DNA from: an uncultured Eubacteriales bacterium
GTDB taxonomy: Bacteria > Bacillota > Clostridia > Christensenellales > Borkfalkiaceae
NCBI GenBank assembly: GCA_900545325.1
Contig: UQZE01000045.1
Location: forward strand, 1-13,760
Length of the DNA stretch: 13,760 nt
Direction of reading: 5' to 3'
The notes under the pieces were generated by a model. That model was not told the DNA's origin. It made no database searches and worked only from the letters and a program-made list of their open reading frames with translations. The position numbers were made by a program, and so were the translations under genes. Position 1 is the stretch's first letter, and the number at the start of each line of letters is the position of its first letter. This document shows, in pieces, positions 1 to 5,067 of the stretch.

Positions 1-807
1 AATAATTTTCAGCTGCGCGTCCGTAATGGTGTTCCTGATCGGCAGGTGCGCCGTCTTGAGATAGATCTCCGCCGCCTTTTCCACCGTTTCTATGAGGCCG
101 AACGCTTCGTCCATCGTCCTTCCCGCGCCGTAAATGCCGTGGTTCGCCCAGACGACCAGGCGGAACTCCTTCATCTTTTCCGCAGTAGCCTCGCCGATCT
201 CGTTGTTTCCGCAGAGCATCCAGGGCAGCACTCCCACGCCGTCGGGAAAAACGACCATGCATTCCGTGATCATCCTCCACAGCGTGCGGGTGAACGCGCG
301 CTCGTCGAGATCGTGCACGAAAGTCATTGCCAGGATATTCGTGGGGTGCGTGTGCATGACGATCCTGTTTTCGGGATCGGCCGAGAGCCTGCTCATATGG
401 CTCATGAGGTGCGCGGGCAGTTCGCTCGTGAACTTTCCGCCGTCCTCCCAGCCCCACAGCAGGCGCGCGGTTTCGCCGTCCGCCGCTATTTTGATGATGC
501 CGAGGTTGTTTTCGGGGTCTTCCTCCACGTTTTTGAAGTATTTGCCCGTGCCCGTAACGAGAAAGCATCTGCCCGCGAGCTTTTCCGCCTTGAAGCCCAT
601 CGGGATCTCGCGGAGGCAAGCGTCCGTATCGAGATATTTTTCCAGTTCGTTCTCGTCGATCATACGGCTTATGTTGCCGCCGTTGCGCTCGTCCCAGCCC
701 AAGCGGTACATGTTGGAGCAAGCCTTGCACATCTCCCGCACGAAGGGCGCGCTCTTCACGTCGAGCACGCTCTGCGTAATCGCCTTCTTTATCTTATCGA
801 AATTCAT
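1..807 (-). CDS. rhaD: Rhamnulose-1-phosphate aldolase (3' end cut by window edge)
   Basis: Class II zinc aldolase that cleaves L-rhamnulose 1-phosphate to dihydroxyacetone phosphate and L-lactaldehyde, the last dedicated step of rhamnose breakdown in the cytoplasm. The frame is open through the window edge; 269 residues are visible against 274 in E. coli RhaD, and by alignment to that protein only some 10-15 C-terminal residues are missing. Visible family motifs are GWDERNGGN (residues 38-46), VTGTGKYFKNV (84-94), TSELPAH with the catalytic-type Glu129, the zinc-ligand pair in MHTHPTN (His152, His154), VVFPDGVGVLPW (185-196) and the third zinc His223 in ANHGIYG. Start choice: ATG at 807 has GGAG (819-816) at an 8-nt spacing. 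An in-frame ATG at 813 overlaps the rhaA stop as ATGA but sits almost on top of that Shine-Dalgarno site. The gene follows rhaA by 2 nt, so it is co-transcribed and probably translationally coupled. Confidence 0.96.
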   Translation of the reverse strand, partial: MNFDKIKKAITQSVLDVKSAPFVREMCKACSNMYRLGWDERNGGNISRMIDENELEKYLDTDACLREIPMGFKAEKLAGRCFLVTGTGKYFKNVEEDPENNLGIIKIAADGETARLLWGWEDGGKFTSELPAHLMSHMSRLSADPENRIVMHTHPTNILAMTFVHDLDERAFTRTLWRMITECMVVFPDGVGVLPWMLCGNNEIGEATAEKMKEFRLVVWANHGIYGAGRTMDEAFGLIETVEKAAEIYLKTAHLPIRNTITDAQLKII

Positions 808-809
808 AC

Positions 810-2039
810 TCATCTCTCCGAAAGCACTTCCTTTTCGTATTTTTTCACTTCCGCAAGCCAGTTTCCGTCCGCGCCCTCGCGCCGCAGGTATTCGTTCCAT
901 ACGTCGCCGAAAGGCATGATCTTCGCCTCTTCTCCCGCAGCCATAAGCGCGGTGAAATCGCGGCTTTCCTGCATGGCCTTCATTCTTTCCTGCGGCAGCA
1001 GGAGAGCGTAAAGCAACGCTTTCTGCATGTTGCGCATGCCCACGATCCATGCGGCGACGCGGTTGATGCTGGCGTCGAAATAGTCGAGGCCGATAAGCAC
1101 TTTGTCCTCCGCGCCCGCAAACACGATTTCCTTGGCGATCTCTTTCAGTTCGTCCTCGAAGAGCACCACGTGGTCGCTGTCCCAGCGGACGGGGCGGGTA
1201 ACGTGCAGCGCCAGCCTGTCGGAAAAAAGGAGCATGGAGGAAATTTTATCGGACACCGTTTCCGTCGGGTGGAAATGCCCGTTATCCAAAAGACAGCAGA
1301 TGCCGTTTTTCGCCGCGTAGTTCATGTAAAATTCAAACGAACCGACGGTATAGCTTTCCATGCCGATGCCGAACACCTTGCTCTCCACCGAATCGACGAT
1401 AAATTTTTTATCGTATTTTACGGAATAGATCTCGTCCAGGCTCTTTTTCAGCCGCGCACGGGGCGCCGTTCTGTCGGCGGGCACGTCCTTGAGGCCGTCC
1501 GGAATCCACACGTTGCACAGGCAGGGAGAGCCCAGCTTTTCCCCGATATAGGCGGAGATCTTTCTCACCGCCTTGGCATGGCGCACCCAGAACTGCCGCA
1601 CGGATTCGTCCGCCGCGGAAAGCGTGCCGTTTGCCGAGAGCGGATGGGAAAAGAACGTGGGGTTCATGTCTATCCCCAATCCTCTCCGCGCGGCGTATTC
1701 TATCCACTTTTCGAAATGCTTCGGTTCGAGCGCGTCGCGGTCGGCCTTTTTATCCGCAGCGGCGTAACTCGCGTGCAGATTTATCCTCTTTTTGCCGGGG
1801 ATAAAGCGGAACGCAAAGTCCATATCCGCGGTGAGTTCTTCAAAATTCCGCGCCTTTCCCGGGTAATTGCCCGTGGCCTGTATGCCGCCCGTCAGCTCGC
1901 CCGCGCCCTCGAAACCGTTTACGTCGTCCCCCTGCCAGCAATGCATGGAAACGGGTATTTCCCTGACTTTTTCCAGCGCGCGTTCCGCGTCTGCGCCGAA
2001 CGCCGCGTACATCTTTTTCGCCTCTTCGTATCTGCTCAT
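810..2039 (-). CDS. rhaA: L-rhamnose isomerase
   Basis: Interconverts L-rhamnose and L-rhamnulose; a metal-dependent cytoplasmic TIM-barrel enzyme. The product is 409 residues, near the 419 of E. coli RhaA. The N-terminal SMHCWQGDDVNGFEG (31-45) is a family signature. The E. coli metal ligands as I recall them (Glu234, Asp267, His270, His294, Asp302, Asp304, Asp334) all have counterparts here at a constant offset of 15: Glu219, Asp252, His255, His279, Asp287, Asp289 and Asp319. They fall in LLDNGHFHPTE (250-260), RWDSDH (285-290) and IGLDYFDASINR (316-327). Start ATG at 2039 has GGGAG lying inside the last codons of rhaB at a 6-nt spacing; only one base separates the rhaB stop from this start. 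The last codons carry the Shine-Dalgarno site for rhaD. Complete, no sign of damage. Confidence 0.98.
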   Translation of the reverse strand: MSRYEEAKKMYAAFGADAERALEKVREIPVSMHCWQGDDVNGFEGAGELTGGIQATGNYPGKARNFEELTADMDFAFRFIPGKKRINLHASYAAADKKADRDALEPKHFEKWIEYAARRGLGIDMNPTFFSHPLSANGTLSAADESVRQFWVRHAKAVRKISAYIGEKLGSPCLCNVWIPDGLKDVPADRTAPRARLKKSLDEIYSVKYDKKFIVDSVESKVFGIGMESYTVGSFEFYMNYAAKNGICCLLDNGHFHPTETVSDKISSMLLFSDRLALHVTRPVRWDSDHVVLFEDELKEIAKEIVFAGAEDKVLIGLDYFDASINRVAAWIVGMRNMQKALLYALLLPQERMKAMQESRDFTALMAAGEEAKIMPFGDVWNEYLRREGADGNWLAEVKKYEKEVLSER

Positions 2040-2040
2040 T

Positions 2041-3342
2041 TTACTCTCCCATCTGAATTTTTATGTTGCCGAGCGCCGTCGATTCGATCGGCAGCGCGAT
2101 TACTTTCTTTTTCGTGAACTCTTCGGTAAAACGGTTGAGCGGCTTGTTCTTCGCGCCCCCGCCCACGATGTAGAGTTCGCCGTACGTTCTGCCCGTATTC
2201 TTTTCGAGCAAAGCGAACGTTTCCGCATAGCACTTGGCGAGACTGCGGTAGACCGAACGCACCAGCCCCTTTTCGTCGGGCGGCAGCGGTATGCCGCGGC
2301 GCCGCATATAGGCCAAGATCGCCTCCCGCATGTTGTCGGGCGCGAAAAAAGCCTTATCGTTGACGTCGAACGTTTCGTCGTAACCGCTTTCGTCCGCCGC
2401 AGCGTCCATTTCGGCAAAACTCATGGGCGTTTTGAGCGTTTCTTTCAATTTGTTGACCACCCACATGCCCATGATGTTTTTCTGATAGCGGAAGGTGTTG
2501 TTCACGCCGCCCTCGTTGGATAAATCCGCCGAAACGAGCACCGCTTTTTCCGACTTGATCCCCATAAGCGACCAGGTGCCGCTGGAAATGTAGGGCGCGT
2601 TTTCCCGCATGGGAATGCCGTGCACCGCGCTCGCCGTGTCGTGCGAGGCGCAGAACATCACTTTCGTATTGCCGCCGACCTCCCTGCGCACTTCTTCGCG
2701 CAACTCTCCCAGCACATAGCCGGGATTTCTGAGCGGACCGCCGAACAGCTCCTTTTTCAGTCCGAGTCTGCCGACGATATCCCCGTCGAACATATGCGTA
2801 AAGGCGTTGACGAGGCCCGTCGTGGTGGCGTTGGTGTACTCCTTTGCCTTAACGCCCGTCAGTTTCCAGGAAAAATATTCGGGCAGCATCAGAAAGTCGG
2901 TAGCGTTTTCCAGCCTGCCGCTCTTTTTGTCGCAGTACAGCTGGTAAATGCTGTTGAAACTCGCGTACATCAGCCCCGTTTTGGCGTAAAGTTCCCCGAA
3001 CGGCACAAGCTTATGCACTTCGGAAACGGCCGCCTCCGTGCGCCCGTCCCGATAGGCGTAACAGGGAAACATCTCCCTTTCGCCCGATAAAAGCACGTAA
3101 TCAACGCCCCATGTATCCACGGCTGCGCTTTCGATCCCGCCGTACTTCTGAAAGGTCTTTTTCAGTCCCGTTTTTATCTCGGCAAAAAGGCTTTCCGTAT
3201 CCCAAACGAGGGAGCCGTTTTCGCTCTTCGCGCCGTTGGGGAAACGGTAGACCTCTTCGAGCCTGATCTCCCCGCCTTCTTTATACCCCGCTATGTGGCG
3301 GCCGCTGGTGGCACCGATATCTATCGCAAGAAAAACTTTCAT
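2041..3342 (-). CDS. rhaB: Rhamnulokinase with short C-terminus
   Basis: FGGY-family sugar kinase that phosphorylates L-rhamnulose at C1 with ATP. The product is 433 residues. Recognisable parts are the N-terminal phosphate motif AIDIGATSGR (6-15), DTWGVDYVLL (76-85), NATTTGLVN (161-169), ASHDTASAV (222-230) with the catalytic-base Asp225, ISSGTWSLMG (242-251), NIMGMW, and the C-terminal nucleotide-site loop IVGGGAKNKPLN. Family members are usually about 465-490 residues. Here the stop comes straight after the TALGNI segment, so about 50 residues found in E. coli RhaB are missing; the following sequence is the intact rhaA, so a simple frameshift does not explain it. Start ATG 3342 has AGGAAGG (3354-3348) at 5 nt. 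The frame runs open to 3456 but that would put the promoter inside the gene. First gene of the rhaBAD operon, divergent from rhaR. Confidence 0.95.
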   Translation of the reverse strand: MKVFLAIDIGATSGRHIAGYKEGGEIRLEEVYRFPNGAKSENGSLVWDTESLFAEIKTGLKKTFQKYGGIESAAVDTWGVDYVLLSGEREMFPCYAYRDGRTEAAVSEVHKLVPFGELYAKTGLMYASFNSIYQLYCDKKSGRLENATDFLMLPEYFSWKLTGVKAKEYTNATTTGLVNAFTHMFDGDIVGRLGLKKELFGGPLRNPGYVLGELREEVRREVGGNTKVMFCASHDTASAVHGIPMRENAPYISSGTWSLMGIKSEKAVLVSADLSNEGGVNNTFRYQKNIMGMWVVNKLKETLKTPMSFAEMDAAADESGYDETFDVNDKAFFAPDNMREAILAYMRRRGIPLPPDEKGLVRSVYRSLAKCYAETFALLEKNTGRTYGELYIVGGGAKNKPLNRFTEEFTKKKVIALPIESTALGNIKIQMGE

Positions 3343-3347
3343 TTCCG

Positions 3348-3354
3348 CCTTCCT
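3348..3354 (-). promoter_or_regulatory. Ribosome binding site deciding the rhaB start
   Basis: AGGAAGG on the minus strand lies 5 nt before ATG 3342. It favours this start over the upstream in-frame ATG at 3456, which has no comparable site and would translate through the promoter. Confidence 0.8.
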
Positions 3355-3369
3355 CTTCGCTTTGCCTTT

Positions 3370-3398
3370 ATTGTAGCGCATTTCGCATAAGTTGTCAA
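3370..3398 (-). promoter_or_regulatory. Promoter of rhaBAD (minus strand)
   Basis: Reading the minus strand, TTGACA (3398-3393) is followed after exactly 17 nt by TACAAT (3375-3370), a near-consensus housekeeping sigma promoter. Predicted transcription start is around 3363, giving a leader of about 20 nt to the rhaB ATG at 3342. The -35 box is the left arm of the inverted repeat at 3392-3420. No experimental support; called from motif and position. Confidence 0.8.
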
Positions 3399-3420
3399 TA
3401 TGTGCAAATAAAATTGACAA
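3392..3420. promoter_or_regulatory. Inverted repeat spanning both divergent -35 boxes, candidate operator
   Basis: TTGTCAAT (3392-3399) and ATTGACAA (3413-3420) are a perfect 8-bp inverted repeat with 13 bp between arms, so arm centres are 21 bp apart, about two helical turns. Each arm contains a consensus TTGACA -35 hexamer, one per strand. The symmetry may simply reflect two consensus -35 boxes back to back, or it may be a binding site for the adjacent DeoR-family regulator; the extra matching base pair at each end is weak support for the latter. Confidence 0.5.
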
Positions 3421-3442
3421 ACGCGCAGGATATATGTATAAT
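3414..3442 (+). promoter_or_regulatory. Promoter of the DeoR-family regulator gene
   Basis: A fully consensus promoter: TTGACA (3414-3419), 17-nt spacer, TATAAT (3437-3442). Predicted start is near 3449, leaving a leader of about 35 nt to ATG 3484. The -35 box is the right arm of the inverted repeat at 3392-3420. Such a strong promoter for a regulator suggests autorepression, but that is inference. Confidence 0.88.
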
Positions 3443-3450
3443 ACAATCAA

Positions 3451-3469
3451 AAACAAACAGAAATTGTTT
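3451..3469. repeat. Small inverted repeat in the rhaR leader, possible operator
   Basis: AAACAA (3451-3456) and TTGTTT (3464-3469) are inverted with 7 nt between them, immediately downstream of the predicted transcription start of the regulator gene. The position would suit autoregulation, but the arms are short and A/T-rich, so chance is a real possibility. Confidence 0.25.
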
Positions 3470-3483
3470 ATTCCGGGGATCGC

Positions 3484-4239
3484 ATGGAACAGGAAAAATT
3501 AGACGAGATAAAGCACATTTTATCCGTAAAACGCACGGCGAGCGTGAACGAGCTTGCCGAAAAACTTTACGTGAGCACGGCGACGGTCAGGCGGGCGCTC
3601 AACATACTCGAAAAGGACGGGGTATTGAAACGTACGCACGGCGGCGCGGTGCGCGTGAAGAATCCGGACGACGAATCGGCTTTCAACGCGCGGCTCCTTT
3701 TAAATCAGCCCCTCAAAAAGCGGGTGGCGGCCGCCGCCTCCGTACTGCTCAAAGACCATGCGACAATTTTTATGGATTCGAGCAGCACGGTGGGCTGCGT
3801 CGTGCCCTTTTTGGAGGACTTCGACCGCCTGACGGTCGTTACCAACGGCATACGCACGGCGTTCTGGCTCTCTCAACTGAAAAACGTGAACGTTTCCATC
3901 GCCTGCGGCGAAGTGAAAAATTTCGGCAACAGCGTTTTAGGCAGCCGTACGCTGGACTGGATCCGCACCATGTCCTTCGACTACGCGCTGGTATCGACCA
4001 GCGGGGTGAGCGCCGGCGGTTGGTTTACCGACGCGAACGCCGATCAGTGCGAGATAAAAAAATACCTGCTCAAAAACGCCGGAAAAACCGTGGTACTGGC
4101 CGATTCGAGCAAGTTTTACAAGACCTGCCTTTACAAGACTTTTCCCTGCGACGCGCCCGATTACGTCGTAACGGACCAGCTCCCCGACGGAAATTTCGCC
4201 GAAAAACTCACGCACTGCGAACTGATAGTAGCGGATTGA
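3484..4239 (+). CDS. rhaR: DeoR-family transcriptional regulator, RhaR-like
   Basis: 251 residues, the usual size for a DeoR-family sugar regulator. Residues about 1-57 form the winged helix-turn-helix, with SVNELAEKLYVSTATVRRAL (20-39) and the wing motif GVLKRTHGGAV (46-56). The remainder is a DeoRC sugar-phosphate sensor domain with FMDSSSTVG (about 97-105), VVTNGIRTAFWL (about 119-130) and the late VVLADSSKFYK motif. It is transcribed divergently from rhaBAD and shares the symmetric promoter region with it, so it is very probably the rhamnose repressor, like the DeoR-type RhaR of Bacillus subtilis; the effector there is thought to be rhamnulose 1-phosphate. Start ATG 3484 has only a modest GGGG-type Shine-Dalgarno site 6 nt upstream. 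Ends in a strong hairpin terminator. The name rests on context; the family call is firm. Confidence 0.93.
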   Translation: MEQEKLDEIKHILSVKRTASVNELAEKLYVSTATVRRALNILEKDGVLKRTHGGAVRVKNPDDESAFNARLLLNQPLKKRVAAAASVLLKDHATIFMDSSSTVGCVVPFLEDFDRLTVVTNGIRTAFWLSQLKNVNVSIACGEVKNFGNSVLGSRTLDWIRTMSFDYALVSTSGVSAGGWFTDANADQCEIKKYLLKNAGKTVVLADSSKFYKTCLYKTFPCDAPDYVVTDQLPDGNFAEKLTHCELIVAD

Positions 4240-4240
4240 A

Positions 4241-4271
4241 AAACGCGCCGACCGAAGTCGGCGCGTTTTTT
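4241..4271. terminator. Bidirectional intrinsic terminator between convergent rhaR and HAD genes
   Basis: A perfect 12-bp stem pairs 4241-4252 with 4257-4268, GC-rich at its core (CGCGCCGAC), with a 4-nt loop CGAA on the plus strand. It is followed by T residues to 4271 for plus-strand transcripts from rhaR. On the minus strand the loop reads TTCG closed by C-G, the very stable cUUCGg tetraloop, followed by a five-T run from 4243-4239. It overlaps the TAA stop (4272-4270) of the HAD phosphatase gene and starts two bases after the rhaR stop, so one element serves both convergent genes. Confidence 0.92.
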
Positions 4272-5067
4272 ACAGATACGATACAACGTCGTTCAGGCTT
4301 GCGAAAACGACGTCGGCGTTAAGCCCGCTTTCCTTATACGTTTCGGCGGTTGTTTCCCCGCTCAGCACGAGCGCGGTGCGAAAGCCGTTGTTCAGCCCGA
4401 ATTTTATGTCGGTATACAGCCTGTCGCCCACCATGACGAGTTCTTCTTCCGAATAACCCGTGATAGCCTTGATCCCCTCGCCCATATAGCGGTACGGCTT
4501 GCCGACGACGACGTCGGGCAGTCTGCCCGCGGAGGCCTCGAAAAGCTTTATATAGCTGCCGATGTCGGGCACGTCCGCTTCCTTTGCGGGGCAGTTGACG
4601 TCGGGATGCGTGGCGATATACGGCGTGCCCCGTTTCAGAAAGAGCGCCACCTTGCTCAGTTTTTCGTAATTTATCTCGGTATCGTAGGCGAGTACGGTTA
4701 CTTCCGGCGTTTTATCGTCTAAAATTATCCCCTCCCGCGCGAACTCGGCGCGGAGCTTTTCCGTGCCCATGAGATATACGCGGCGGTCTGCGAAATTGTT
4801 TTTCAGATAGGCGATCGTCGCGTCGCCCGAGGTGTATACCCTGTCGCGGCCGTCCCATATGCCGATATTTTTCAGCCGTTCGACGTACGTTTCCCCGGTT
4901 TTGGAGGAATTATTCGTGAGATATACGATTTCCCGCCCGCTCGCGCGTATGGCCGCGAGCGTGTTTTTCATATCCCCGATCAACTCTCCCTCGATGTACA
5001 CCGTGCCGTCGAGATCGAGCAGAAAGGCCTTTATTTTTTTCATCTTCCGCAAAAAGGCGTTATCCAT
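4270..5067 (-). CDS. HAD-IIA family phosphatase (NagD/AraL/PGP type)
   Basis: A 265-residue haloacid dehalogenase superfamily hydrolase, subfamily IIA. Visible motifs: I, FLLDLDGTVY with nucleophile Asp18 and general acid/base Asp20; II, YLTNNSSK (about 49-56); III, the lysine of VVGKPY; IV, MVGDRLYTDIKFG, with the acidic Mg ligands. The C2-type cap lies between motifs II and III. Such enzymes dephosphorylate small sugar phosphates or glycolate/glycerol phosphates; the substrate cannot be read from sequence, so no symbol is given. ATG 5067 overlaps the end of the parC-like gene by 8 bp. An in-frame ATG at 5043 (starting MKKIKAFLLDLDG) would match many homologues' N-termini better but has its purine run too close. 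It seems co-transcribed with parE-parC, though it has no evident tie to topology; phosphometabolite repair is a guess. Confidence 0.93.
   Translation of the reverse strand: MDNAFLRKMKKIKAFLLDLDGTVYIEGELIGDMKNTLAAIRASGREIVYLTNNSSKTGETYVERLKNIGIWDGRDRVYTSGDATIAYLKNNFADRRVYLMGTEKLRAEFAREGIILDDKTPEVTVLAYDTEINYEKLSKVALFLKRGTPYIATHPDVNCPAKEADVPDIGSYIKLFEASAGRLPDVVVGKPYRYMGEGIKAITGYSEEELVMVGDRLYTDIKFGLNNGFRTALVLSGETTAETYKESGLNADVVFASLNDVVSYL

Noticed and set aside
46..1011. Plus-strand open frames opposite rhaD, including 46-1011 and 134-919
   Set aside because: Opposite a gene with all aldolase motifs; translations show no family resemblance.
3343..3456. Longer RhaB beginning at ATG 3456
   Set aside because: The extra 38 residues would be encoded by the divergent promoter region, lack homology to kinases, and there is a good ribosome site for ATG 3342.
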